From a virus: a stretch of DNA of 53,606 bases. Under the pieces are notes generated by a model that made no database searches, was not told the DNA's origin, and saw only the letters and a program-made list of their open reading frames with translations. Positions 39,916 through 47,521 of this stretch are shown piece after piece. The translations under genes and the position numbers were made by a program. The DNA is taken from positions 1 to 53,606 of the IMG/VR virus record IMGVR_UViG_3300017971_002684; one strand, given 5' to 3'. Numbering within the stretch: the stretch's first letter is position 1; every line of letters starts with the position of its first letter.

Positions 39916-40614
39916 TTGCCTACCACACAAACCAAGACCACGGATCTATCCCAACCAACAAACATCACCCCAGAGGCAGCGTTCAAGCTGTTTGTGGACA
40001 AGTACGGCTTGTGGGTCAAGCGGCAAGCTGGCGTGGTGTCCCGCTCCCGTGGTGAGGACGCTGATGACGTTGAGCAAAAGCTACTCATGAAAGCATGGAA
40101 CGCTGCCCAAGACCCCAACTTTGACCCAGCCAAGGGCAAGACCCTCCTGGGGTGGATGTGGCAGAAAGTGCAGTTCTCCACAGCCAACCTTCTCCGGACC
40201 AAAGGACACTCTGAGCATGAGGTTGTGGGTGTCCAGGACCATGAGGAGATGGGAGCCTCCCTGGATGACCTTGACGGGCGGGCGTGCTGGGATCTGCTCT
40301 CCCCGTCCCGTTCTCTTTCCAGCAGACACCGGCGCCAGGAGGCTGTCAACCTGTTCCAGAAGGTGCTCCGGGTGGTGGACAAGCTGCCTGCCAAGTACCG
40401 TGCCATCATGCAGGAAATGCTGGAGCCATCTGATGCTTTCACAGAGCACATGGATGAGCGCATGGCTGATGGTGCCTACACCACGGCATGTTTTGAGATG
40501 TGTGGGCTCAGTGACCTGAAGGAGTTCACCGGCGCATCCAACTTTGACATCCGTGTTGCCATCCAACTTCTCCGGGACAAGATCCCAGAACTGCGGGAGT
40601 TTGTCAGCCGTTGA
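39916..40614 (+). CDS. Sigma-70-family-like factor
   Basis: 232 residues from a TTG with GGAGGTG upstream. Residues about 22-100 have the layout of sigma region 2: 'LFVDKYGLWVKRQAG', 'EDADDVEQKLLMKAW', 'FDPAKGKTLLGWMWQKVQFSTANLLR', much like ECF-type regions 2.1-2.4. The C-terminal half is helical but its region 4 is not clear. Sigma factors direct RNA polymerase to specific promoters. The gene lacks the composite element and has a host-type promoter, as expected for a regulator that switches on the element-bearing genes. That link is inference. Confidence 0.65.
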   Translation: MPTTQTKTTDLSQPTNITPEAAFKLFVDKYGLWVKRQAGVVSRSRGEDADDVEQKLLMKAWNAAQDPNFDPAKGKTLLGWMWQKVQFSTANLLRTKGHSEHEVVGVQDHEEMGASLDDLDGRACWDLLSPSRSLSSRHRRQEAVNLFQKVLRVVDKLPAKYRAIMQEMLEPSDAFTEHMDERMADGAYTTACFEMCGLSDLKEFTGASNFDIRVAIQLLRDKIPELREFVSR

Positions 40615-41222
40615 CCCTGAGACGCTACAAGTGCCAGTCATGTGAATTGCTCTTTGCTTCAGATGAGGTGCCGGAACTGTTCAGCACCAAGACCCATCTG
40701 TGCGCCCGGTGTCACTGGCTTCAACAAAATGACCTGCGGCGTGTGAGGTTGCCTGAGTGCTTTGGATTGAGCTATGATGGCATGGAGTTGCTTTGCACCC
40801 GCCGGTGCCTGGTCACAAAAGGCTGTTTGATTCAGTTCATAGACCAGAAAGCTGTGGGGTGGTCCCTGGACATTGACGCCCGCTACAACCGGCGCAAAAA
40901 GGCCACCCTGCAACAGCACGCAGTCTACATCCTCCGGGCGCTGGGGCGTCCCATCCATGTGCAAGACCTTGCCCCTCTCATTTACAAGGTGACTGGCGGC
41001 AAGTTTGCCTTTGGTGGTGAGACGCACTGGCGGCAGAGGCTTTCAGACCTGCTGCAAAGATGTTCTGATGTGGCACATTTGGGTGATAACTTCTTTGTGT
41101 GGGTGGCTCTTTGGGAACCCGGAAGGGACTCAGGGATGGTGGGCTACTCACAGAAAAAGCGGCGGGTTGCATTGACTCCAGTGGAGCAAATCTTTGAGGT
41201 TGAGGAACAAGAGGAGGTATAG
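40611..41222 (+). CDS. Zinc-ribbon plus HARE-HTH-like winged helix protein
   Basis: 203 residues from a TTG overlapping the sigma-gene stop by 4 bases. The N-terminus has CxxC pairs (C8/C11, C31/C34). Residues about 100-167 ('LQQHAVYILRALGRPIHVQDLAPLI ... FFVW') fit the HARE-HTH winged-helix family, which is found on RNA polymerase delta subunits and DNA-modifying proteins. A DNA-binding transcription partner of the sigma-like factor is likely. Confidence 0.6.
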   Translation: MTLRRYKCQSCELLFASDEVPELFSTKTHLCARCHWLQQNDLRRVRLPECFGLSYDGMELLCTRRCLVTKGCLIQFIDQKAVGWSLDIDARYNRRKKATLQQHAVYILRALGRPIHVQDLAPLIYKVTGGKFAFGGETHWRQRLSDLLQRCSDVAHLGDNFFVWVALWEPGRDSGMVGYSQKKRRVALTPVEQIFEVEEQEEV

Positions 41223-41642
41223 ATGGCCTGGAAGGTGTATGACTACTATTGCCATGAATGTGGCACCAAAGAGGAGCGGCTGGTCAAGGCAAACTGCATA
41301 GATGAGGAGGTCTGTGAGTCCTGTGAGGGGCTTATGGATCGGCTCCCGTGTGCGCCCGTTGGGTGGATCAAAGACCCGGCACGGACAGCCATGCAGCTCA
41401 AGAAAAGATCCCATGACCAGACCCAGCGTTGTTTGCGGAAGGGTATCCCCTTGGATGACCCCTCTTCCCTTGCCAATGTGGACCCAGAGTGGCGCAACCG
41501 GACCCGTGCCAAAAACACCAGCCGGGATACAATCAACCAGCACCGCTACGATCATCTGGGCTGGGACCAGAAGCCCACGGCTGAATTCCATCTGGGGGGT
41601 GGTGACGATCTGACAGACGTGAATCTGAAGCCAAAAGAGTGA
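41223..41642 (+). CDS. FmdB-type zinc-ribbon protein
   Basis: 139 residues directly after the previous stop, with GAGGAGG upstream. 'YDYYCHECGTKEERLVKA' and 'CESCEG' (C10/C13, C31/C34) match the FmdB-like zinc ribbon that opens many small regulatory proteins of phages. The rest is basic and polar. It is probably a transcription or nucleic-acid adaptor. Confidence 0.65.
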   Translation: MAWKVYDYYCHECGTKEERLVKANCIDEEVCESCEGLMDRLPCAPVGWIKDPARTAMQLKKRSHDQTQRCLRKGIPLDDPSSLANVDPEWRNRTRAKNTSRDTINQHRYDHLGWDQKPTAEFHLGGGDDLTDVNLKPKE

Positions 41643-41645
41643 GGC

Positions 41646-41660
41646 TATTAGGAACTAATA
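41646..41660 (+). promoter_or_regulatory. Dyad TATTAG-GAA-CTAATA
   Basis: A perfect dyad 3 bases after the previous stop and 48 nt before the next ATG. No exact A-box is present, though the upstream flank is A-rich. Confidence 0.65.
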
Positions 41661-41670
41661 CCAAGGGGGC

Positions 41671-41690
41671 GCAGGAAAATCACAGGAAAA
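41671..41690 (+). repeat. Leader repeat, one-mismatch copy
   Basis: GCAGGAAAATCACAGGAAAA, one mismatch from the copies at 39847 and 45126, in the leader of the gene at 41709. Confidence 0.7.
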
Positions 41691-41708
41691 AAAGAAGGAG
41701 ACACAGGA

Positions 41709-42659
41709 ATGCAAGAAGCACAGCAAGATTTTGAGACAAAACAGATGACGCTCTTTGCTAAGGGCAACCGCAAGAGGGCTTGTTGGGAGGCTCTCCAGCG
41801 CATGACACAGCCCAGGGACGCCCGGACCCTGGCTGGCATTTTGGACGCCCCAGAGAGCGCCGTGGCAGCGTCCCTGGGCGATCTGTACCTGTCTTTCTAC
41901 ACGCAGGGCAACATCAAGCGTGAGAAGGGGAAAGACAAGCGGATGAACTACTGGCTGGAAGACAAGACCCAAGCCTACCCTGGGCTCATCCATGCCCGCC
42001 GGGGAGAAGTTGAGGAGAAGGTGATCCGGTGGCTGGCAGATCGCGCCAGAGAGGACGTTCAGATCGGAGCCCGCCGGTGGTGGGGCATGTGGCAGATTCA
42101 GGAAGCCATCAACAACAAGAACCACTTCTCTGGCACCCAGATCAAGAAGTGGCTGGCCTGCAAATATCTGGTCCGGCGTGAAGACAAGCTGGCGTTTGGG
42201 CGCAAAGGCCAGACCATCTGGGTCTACCGTTGGGGGAGGCGTAGGGATGACGCTGGACTGCCTGAGTCCACCACTATGGCGCAGCACGGCTTTGAAAAGG
42301 CCATTGCTGCCGTGAAGCCCACAGAGGAGCAGAAGGTGGTCCCTCTGGTTCAGCCGGACAAGCGTGAGGTTGCGTCCCGTCTGCTGGAGAACAAACTCCA
42401 GAACACGGAAGCCCAGGCAGCAGAGAAGGGCAAAGCCATCAACACCTTGCAGGACCAGCTTGCAACCAAGCGCATGGAGAACCTGGCTCTTGGGGAGGAC
42501 GTTGACCGGCTGGAGAAACTGGCAGAAGCCCAGGATGCGGTTGACCAACAGCAGGAGCAAATCCTCCAGTTGACGGAAGCAAACCAGGATGAGGAGCGGC
42601 GCAAAGCTGCCCTGCTCCAGAAACAGAAGGAGTTGAAGGAGAAGTTGGGGCTCCTCTAA
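41709..42659 (+). CDS. Winged-helix and coiled-coil protein
   Basis: 316 residues with AAGGAG upstream. Residues about 20-85 and 95-180 look like two helix-turn-helix or winged-helix units ('TLAGILDAPESAVAASLGDLY', 'WQIQEAINNKNHFSGTQIKKWL', then a W-rich wing). The C-terminal ~100 residues are a long coiled coil. This architecture suits a dimeric DNA-binding regulator. The leader has both a dyad and the AGGA repeat, so its own expression seems to be controlled twice. Confidence 0.6.
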   Translation: MQEAQQDFETKQMTLFAKGNRKRACWEALQRMTQPRDARTLAGILDAPESAVAASLGDLYLSFYTQGNIKREKGKDKRMNYWLEDKTQAYPGLIHARRGEVEEKVIRWLADRAREDVQIGARRWWGMWQIQEAINNKNHFSGTQIKKWLACKYLVRREDKLAFGRKGQTIWVYRWGRRRDDAGLPESTTMAQHGFEKAIAAVKPTEEQKVVPLVQPDKREVASRLLENKLQNTEAQAAEKGKAINTLQDQLATKRMENLALGEDVDRLEKLAEAQDAVDQQQEQILQLTEANQDEERRKAALLQKQKELKEKLGLL

Positions 42660-42671
42660 CCCCCCAGCACA

Positions 42672-42685
42672 GTTCTGTTCTGTTC
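42672..42685 (+). repeat. Short GTTCT repeat in a leader
   Basis: Two GTTCT units plus GTTC, as in the leader at 4068. It is followed by AGGAG and the ATG at 42709. Confidence 0.6.
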
Positions 42686-42708
42686 ACCCACCTATCAGGA
42701 GAGTTCCC

Positions 42709-42798
42709 ATGATCAAGCTAGTTGAACCCCGTGTGGAGTTGTTGACTCCACCCACTGAGATCGCGTCCTTATCCGCTTTCTTTCCTTGTGCCTGCTGA
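42709..42798 (+). pseudogene. 29-codon ORF resembling a ThyX N-terminus (remnant or frameshifted)
   Basis: An ATG with AGGAG upstream encodes 'MIKLVEPRVELLTPP' and stops after 29 codons. The opening resembles ThyX (flavin-dependent thymidylate synthase) N-termini. The nucleotide kinase genes that follow make a thymidylate synthase plausible here. No later ThyX motif was found, so this is at most a remnant or a mis-read start of the next ORF. Confidence 0.3.
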
Positions 42799-42995
42799 AG
42801 GAACTGCATACACTGGCTCCGTGCCTTTTTGATGACCTCTTGGAAGCCTTGGACAAACTGCGCCAGAATGGGGAGGGGGTTGCCACGGCATTCATGAAGT
42901 GGGTAGAGGAGCCGGTGGACCAACCCTTGACCCTCACGGAAGCTGCCCAGGACTCCCAAGGGTTTTTGTGTGGATACAAACCCCCAAAGGAGTAG
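42786..42995 (+). CDS. Small ORF, uncertain start (possible frameshift product)
   Basis: 69 codons from a TTG with no ribosome binding site; the frame is -1 to the 29-codon ORF it overlaps. The product is helical ('LFDDLLEALDKLRQNGEGVATAFMKWVEE') and ends 4 bases before the kinase gene. It may be reached by frameshift from 42709 or by re-initiation, but no canonical slippery heptamer was found. Confidence 0.4.
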   Translation: MCLLKELHTLAPCLFDDLLEALDKLRQNGEGVATAFMKWVEEPVDQPLTLTEAAQDSQGFLCGYKPPKE

Positions 42996-42999
42996 GAAC

Positions 43000-43704
43000 A
43001 TGGAAACATCTCTCCCCCCTTGTTGGATTGACCCACCGGATGGTCCGCCCCAGCGCATCATTGTTGAGGGGCTGATTGGAGCCGGGAAGACCAGCCTTTC
43101 CAAAGCCCTGTCTGTTTTGACTGGCTACCACCTCATGGAGGAGCCCGTTGAGGACAATGAACTGCTCCCCCTCTTCTATGAAGACCCGGAGCGGTGGGGT
43201 TTTGCTATGCAGGTGAAGATGCTCACAAGCCGTCTTGCAATGGAAAAGGCGGCAACCTACATGGTCCAGGCAGGGCTGGTCCAGGGAGCCATTGCAGACC
43301 GCTCTCTGGGGGGAGACACCGTGTTTCTGGAGGTCAACTCCATCATTGGCAACATCTGTCCCCAAGAGCGTGACCTGTACCTCAACCTCTATGAGCAGAT
43401 GAAGATCACATGCCCCTACCCGGACGTGGTGCTCTATCTGCGTGTATCACCAGACGTGATCCGGGAGCGCATCCGTGACCGTGGGCGTGAGTTTGAACTG
43501 CCTTTGACGGAAATGGAGAACAACTACCTGGAACTGCTGGAAGAGGCATACTCCCGCTTTTGCTCTGCCATGACCCGCCACACAACGGTTGTCATGCTGG
43601 ACTGGGATGAGTTTTTGCCAGTGGAGGACGTGTGGTGGCAGGTGCTTGAGCAGTGGGACCAGGAGAACCAGAACCGCCACCAAAAGCGGCTCATGCGCTG
43701 GTAG
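43000..43704 (+). CDS. Deoxynucleoside kinase
   Basis: 234 residues from the ATG after AAAGGAG. P-loop 'EGLIGAGKTS' (about 23-32), the 'DRSLGGDTVF' substrate motif, and the lid 'LRVSPDVIRERIRDRGREFE' match the dCK/dGK/TK2 family. The enzyme phosphorylates deoxynucleosides with ATP; base preference cannot be read here. It starts a small salvage pathway with the next gene, raising dNTP supply during replication. Confidence 0.85.
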   Translation: METSLPPCWIDPPDGPPQRIIVEGLIGAGKTSLSKALSVLTGYHLMEEPVEDNELLPLFYEDPERWGFAMQVKMLTSRLAMEKAATYMVQAGLVQGAIADRSLGGDTVFLEVNSIIGNICPQERDLYLNLYEQMKITCPYPDVVLYLRVSPDVIRERIRDRGREFELPLTEMENNYLELLEEAYSRFCSAMTRHTTVVMLDWDEFLPVEDVWWQVLEQWDQENQNRHQKRLMRW

Positions 43705-43722
43705 GTGGCAAAGGAAAGAGCA

Positions 43723-44388
43723 GTGATCAAAAAAGGCTTCTTGTTTGAGATAGAGGGACCAGATGGTGTGGGGAAGACTACCCTGTTCCACCTGCTCCAA
43801 GAGCAAATTGACATGTGGCGCTACAAGTTTGAGAGCCACAACTCTGTGGGGGTAGTCCTGGACTCAGAGCCCACCTTTCTCCAGCGTGAGCTGTCCGCCA
43901 CGCCCAAAGAGAACTGGCTCCGCCACCTGTTCCTGTTTTGGCTCCAGCGGCGCATGGCGTTCAGCGGCAGGTGGGGAGAGATGTTGGACCGCAACAACAT
44001 CTTGCTGAAGGATCGCGGCGTGGTGTCATCCTGTGTCTACCAAGCCCTGTGTGGGGACATTGACCCCCTCTTGATTCTGGACGCCCACAGTGATGACATT
44101 GTGTTGCCTAACCTTTGCGTGCTCCTGCGTATCTCAGAGGAGACAGCCCAGCGCCGGTTGAAAGCACGGGGGAAGGTCCGCAACGGGAGTCTGGATGATT
44201 TTGACCGTGACGCCCGGTTCCAGGCACAGGTCCGGCAACTGTACCACAACATCATGGGCATTCCCCGGTTCCGCTCCTTTTGTGTGGAGGTGATGGCTGA
44301 GGACTCCCCCCAGGAGGTTTGTGATGCGGTTTGGGCAGTTGCGGAGCCACGCCTCAACAAGTGGCACAAAGACCTCTATGAAGAGTGA
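43723..44388 (+). CDS. tmk: Thymidylate kinase-like nucleotide kinase
   Basis: 221 residues from the GTG at 43723, which has AAAGGA 7 nt upstream; a GTG at 43705 has no such site. P-loop 'EGPDGVGKTT' (11-20), 'DRGVVSSCVYQ' and 'LLRISEETAQRRLKARGK' match dTMP kinase. It makes dTDP from dTMP. It is coupled in position to the deoxynucleoside kinase. Confidence 0.8.
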   Translation: MIKKGFLFEIEGPDGVGKTTLFHLLQEQIDMWRYKFESHNSVGVVLDSEPTFLQRELSATPKENWLRHLFLFWLQRRMAFSGRWGEMLDRNNILLKDRGVVSSCVYQALCGDIDPLLILDAHSDDIVLPNLCVLLRISEETAQRRLKARGKVRNGSLDDFDRDARFQAQVRQLYHNIMGIPRFRSFCVEVMAEDSPQEVCDAVWAVAEPRLNKWHKDLYEE

Positions 44389-44420
44389 AAAATTCCCTCC
44401 CTGCCTACTACATTCCTATG
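44388..44420 (+). promoter_or_regulatory. Composite element, degenerate: AAAAATT-N11-TACTAC-ATT-CCTATG
   Basis: The A-box overlaps the TGA of the kinase gene, and the downstream half is a damaged dyad. The next ATG is 28 nt further on. Confidence 0.55.
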
Positions 44421-44448
44421 AACAAGACAAGAACACGGAGGCAAGCAC

Positions 44449-45069
44449 ATGAAAGCTGAAGGATTGACCATCATCCTGGATGTGCAGGGAGAAGACATTG
44501 ACCTGAAAGCACAGCTTGATATCAATGAAGCCAACCTGATGGGGGAGTTGGCAAGCCAGCCCGCGTGGTACGCCTACTGGGCAAGCCTGCTGGCTCAAGC
44601 CAACCTGGACCTGGAGCATGAGAAGGGGGAGTTTGACAGCTTCAAGGCTGAGATTTCCGCAGAGATACGCAAGCGGCTGGTCCGTGATGAAAAGAAGGTC
44701 ACGGAGAAGATGGTGGAGACAGAGGTGTTCATGGACACCAGGATTGCTGCCAAGAAAGCCAAGTTGCTGGAGAAAAAACGGGCTGTGGCGTACCTGTCTG
44801 TGGCAGAGAAAGCCTTTTCCCAGCGCATGAAAGCCCTGGAGACAATGGGGTTTCTGGAGGGGCGCCAGAGGGACGCCTCCCGCACGCCGGGGCAGGAGAC
44901 AGCCACCGGGCGGAACAGTGTGCAGGCCACCAGCAGGCAGGAGTTGCAACGGGAACTTGACAACATGAGTAACGGCTCCAGCACGCCGGACAACCCGGAC
45001 CCGGAACTGGATTTTGTGACCGTTGATCCGGCTATCTGTCCCCATCCTGGGGGGCGCAAAAAAAAGTGA
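44449..45069 (+). CDS. UvsY-like recombination mediator candidate
   Basis: 206 residues. The N-terminal third ('LDINEANLMGELASQPAWYAYWASLLAQANLDLE') has the acidic, aromatic helical look of UvsY-type mediators in large phages, followed by long amphipathic helices and a disordered tail ending in 'GGRKKK'. UvsY loads the recombinase onto SSB-coated DNA. The neighbours, a gp32-like SSB and RecA, fit this. The match is by pattern and context, so confidence is moderate. Confidence 0.5.
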   Translation: MKAEGLTIILDVQGEDIDLKAQLDINEANLMGELASQPAWYAYWASLLAQANLDLEHEKGEFDSFKAEISAEIRKRLVRDEKKVTEKMVETEVFMDTRIAAKKAKLLEKKRAVAYLSVAEKAFSQRMKALETMGFLEGRQRDASRTPGQETATGRNSVQATSRQELQRELDNMSNGSSTPDNPDPELDFVTVDPAICPHPGGRKKK

Positions 45070-45079
45070 TCTTTTTGTG

Positions 45080-45112
45080 AAAAATTGCTCATCCCCATAC
45101 TAGATTCTAGTG
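45080..45112 (+). promoter_or_regulatory. Composite element with compensated dyad: AAAAATT-N11-TACTAG-ATT-CTAGTG
   Basis: Both arms differ from the consensus in matching places (T to C in the left arm, A to G in the right), so the inner symmetry ACTAG/CTAGT is kept. This shows that symmetry, not just sequence, is conserved. Confidence 0.75.
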
Positions 45113-45125
45113 AGCCAGGGGGGAT

Positions 45126-45145
45126 GCAGGAAAAACACAGGAAAA
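45126..45145 (+). repeat. Leader repeat GCAGGAAAAACACAGGAAAA
   Basis: Identical to 39847-39866. Further AGGAAAAAC-like units continue up to the ribosome binding site of the SSB gene at 45171. Confidence 0.75.
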
Positions 45146-45170
45146 ACCAAGGAAAAACAAAGGAGAAACC

Positions 45171-46364
45171 ATGAGTGAACATGACTTGGATTTTGTTGGT
45201 GTCAAGACTGAAGACGTTGCCCATTGGAAAAAACAGGAAAAGCCCAAAAAGAGCCAGAGCCCGGTGGCATGGATCACCCTGAAGGACGGTGATGAAATGC
45301 TCCTGCGGTTGCTGCCGCCCTGGACCTCTGAGGGTTATCACGCCCACAAGCCGCACCTGCGGACCTTCCAGCACTGGGATGTTGGTGCCAAGAAGGAACG
45401 GGTCATCTGCCCCCAGAAGGTGACAGATGACATGCCCATTGAGACGGTCCCTTGCTACATCTGTGAGCAGGTGGAAATGCTGTTCAAGACCGGCAATCCC
45501 CTGGATGAGCAGAAAGCCCGCCGGATGCGGGCAGGCCAGTCCTTCATCTACCAGTGCGTTGACCGGGATGACCCGGAGTGGACGGAGTATGATGATCAAG
45601 CCAAGGAAAAGCCGGAACTGGTAGGCACGCCCAAAATCAAGTTCCTCCGGTTGCCGTGGCAGGGACACAGCCAGATCCTTGACTTCTTTGCGGACCCGGA
45701 CTATGGGGAGATTTGCCACCCTCTGAACGGGCTGGACATCAAGGTGAGCCGCTCTGGTTCTGGGCTGGAAACAGAGTACAACATTCTGCCAAAGCGCCAC
45801 AATAGCCCCCTGCTTGCCCTTCCCAGTGGCGATCCTGACATCCCCGCCATCAAAGGCGTACTGGGCAAGATGGACCAGTTGGACGATCATCCCTTTTTCC
45901 GTTACAAGGACTATCAGCAGACCCGCGCCATCTACTTGGGCAAGACGGAAGAGGCGGGAGAGAGCACCGGGCAGGTCACTGGTGGGACCAGCCACCCTGC
46001 CCTTCCCCCGCACCAGCAAAGCGTTCCGTACAATGAATGGGTCCAAAAGGCGCAGGCTTCTGAACTGGAAGCCATGACCCATGAGCAGGTTGCAACCTGG
46101 GGCGGCTGGCAGGTAGAGCAGATCCCTGAGTGCTACGCAAAAGAGGTGAACCACACGGACTCTGGCTGCGCGGCTTGCCCCCTTCATGTTCCCTGTGCAG
46201 TGACCTACCACGCGGAGCACGGCAGCTACAGCATCAGTGCGGACCCGGTTGCCACGGGCGGGAAGCCCCTCCCCAAGATTGGTGGCAAGGCCAGCACCAA
46301 CGGTGAGGTTTCTGGTGGCGTGGCTGAGATGACCGCCATGCTGGACGCCAAAGCCAAAGAGTAA
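45171..46364 (+). CDS. gp32-like single-stranded DNA-binding protein
   Basis: 397 residues after AAAGGAG. The start has a basic/aromatic stretch ('WKKQEKPKKSQSPVAW'), then an OB-like core 'MLLRLLPPW', a Cys pair region ('ICPQKV ... PCYIC') that may bind zinc as in T4 gp32, and an N/Asp-rich middle. The C-terminus carries a second Cys cluster (CAACPLHVPC). SSBs coat single strands in replication and recombination. It has both the composite element and the AGGA leader repeat, so expression is probably titrated, as gp32 expression is in T4. Confidence 0.6.
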   Translation: MSEHDLDFVGVKTEDVAHWKKQEKPKKSQSPVAWITLKDGDEMLLRLLPPWTSEGYHAHKPHLRTFQHWDVGAKKERVICPQKVTDDMPIETVPCYICEQVEMLFKTGNPLDEQKARRMRAGQSFIYQCVDRDDPEWTEYDDQAKEKPELVGTPKIKFLRLPWQGHSQILDFFADPDYGEICHPLNGLDIKVSRSGSGLETEYNILPKRHNSPLLALPSGDPDIPAIKGVLGKMDQLDDHPFFRYKDYQQTRAIYLGKTEEAGESTGQVTGGTSHPALPPHQQSVPYNEWVQKAQASELEAMTHEQVATWGGWQVEQIPECYAKEVNHTDSGCAACPLHVPCAVTYHAEHGSYSISADPVATGGKPLPKIGGKASTNGEVSGGVAEMTAMLDAKAKE

Positions 46365-46407
46365 CCACCCCCTCTTCCTCCCAGCCCTTTTTCTCTCCCT
46401 TCCCAGA

Positions 46408-46440
46408 AAAAATTCCCCCTCTTTGTATTAGGTTCTAATA
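46408..46440 (+). promoter_or_regulatory. Composite element: AAAAATT-N11-TATTAG-GTT-CTAATA
   Basis: A full copy 43 bases after the SSB gene, followed by the recA start 25 nt after the dyad. Confidence 0.8.
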
Positions 46441-46465
46441 GACACCAAGACACAGGAGTTGCGTG

Positions 46466-47521
46466 ATGACCAAGAAAAAAGATGAACCCAAAAAAGGACT
46501 GTCAACCCTTCCGCCGGAGGATGCGCCAAAGAAGCCCCTTTCTGAGAAGGACAAAGCCATCCAACTTGCGATCACTGCCGTTGAAAAGCAGTTTGGGCGC
46601 GGGACGATCATGGACATGGGCAAGACCACCCGTGAGGAGGTGCCGGTGATCCCCTCTGGTTCCTGGGGGTTGGACCGGGCGCTGGGCATTGGTGGCTACC
46701 CGCGTGGGCGCATGATAGAGGTTTTTGGACCGGAAGCCAGCGGCAAGACCACCCTCACCCTGCACATGATCGCAGAAGCCCAGAAGACCGGCGGGCGGGC
46801 TCTCTTTGTGGACGCAGAGCACGCTCTGGACCCGGACTATGCAGAGAATGTTGGCGTCCGCATGGATGAACTGCTTTTGACCCAGCCGGACTATGGAGAG
46901 CAGGCGTTGGAGATTGTGGACCTGATGGTCCGTTCTGGTGGCTTTGACATTGTGATTGTGGACTCTGTGGCGGCGCTGGTCCCCAAGGCGGAACTGGAGG
47001 GGGACATGGGGGACACCCATGTTGGATTGCAGGCGCGGATGATGAGTCAGGCCATGCGGAAGCTGGCGTCTGTGGCAAGCCAGCACAAGACTGCTATTGT
47101 CTTCATCAACCAGCTACGCAAGAAGATCGGAGTCATGTTTGGCAACCCGGAGACAACCACCGGCGGTGAGGCGCTCAAGTTCTACTCCTCTGTGAGGTTG
47201 GATATCCGCAAGATTGGAACCATCAAGCGGCGGGATGAGGTGATCGGATCGCAGGTGCGCGTGAAGGTGGTCAAAAACAAGCTGTTTCCACCGTTCAAGA
47301 CCGCAGAGTTTGACATCATCTGGGGCAAAGGGGTCAACCGGGTGGGGGAGGTTTTTGACCTGGCCTGCCAGTTTGACATCATTGAGAAAAGAGGCTCCCA
47401 CTACAAGTTTGGCACGGATGCGCTGGGGCAGGGCAGGGACAACGTGTGTGCCGCCTTGCAGGAGGAGCCTGACATGCTGGAGCAGATTGAGAAATCTGTC
47501 AAAGAGAAACTGGAGGAGTGA
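46466..47521 (+). CDS. recA: RecA recombinase, bacterial type
   Basis: 351 residues, near the bacterial RecA length. The ATG at 46466 has CAGGAG 7 nt upstream. Walker A 'GPEASGKTT' (88-96), '[10 protein letters not shown]', the L2-loop region '[22 protein letters not shown]', and the C-domain are all present. It catalyses strand exchange on single-stranded DNA. T4-like phages carry UvsX instead; a full bacterial-type RecA beside UvsY-like and gp32-like genes is unusual. The stop overlaps the SbcD start (TGATG). Confidence 0.97.
   Translation: MTKKKDEPKKGLSTLPPEDAPKKPLSEKDKAIQLAITAVEKQFGRGTIMDMGKTTREEVPVIPSGSWGLDRALGIGGYPRGRMIEVFGPEASGKTTLTLHMIAEAQKTGGRALFVDAEHALDPDYAENVGVRMDELLLTQPDYGEQALEIVDLMVRSGGFDIVIVDSVAALVPKAELEGDMGDTHVGLQARMMSQAMRKLASVASQHKTAIVFINQLRKKIGVMFGNPETTTGGEALKFYSSVRLDIRKIGTIKRRDEVIGSQVRVKVVKNKLFPPFKTAEFDIIWGKGVNRVGEVFDLACQFDIIEKRGSHYKFGTDALGQGRDNVCAALQEEPDMLEQIEKSVKEKLEE

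Noticed and set aside
42709-42800. Programmed -1 frameshift with a canonical slippery site
   Set aside because: The sequence around the frame change (GCTTTCTTTCC) does not form X XXY YYZ, and no clear downstream pseudoknot was seen.
44595-46220. 541-codon minus-strand ORF
   Set aside because: Long, but opposite two strongly supported plus-strand genes and without recognisable protein features or a promoter; the length reflects few stops in antisense frame.
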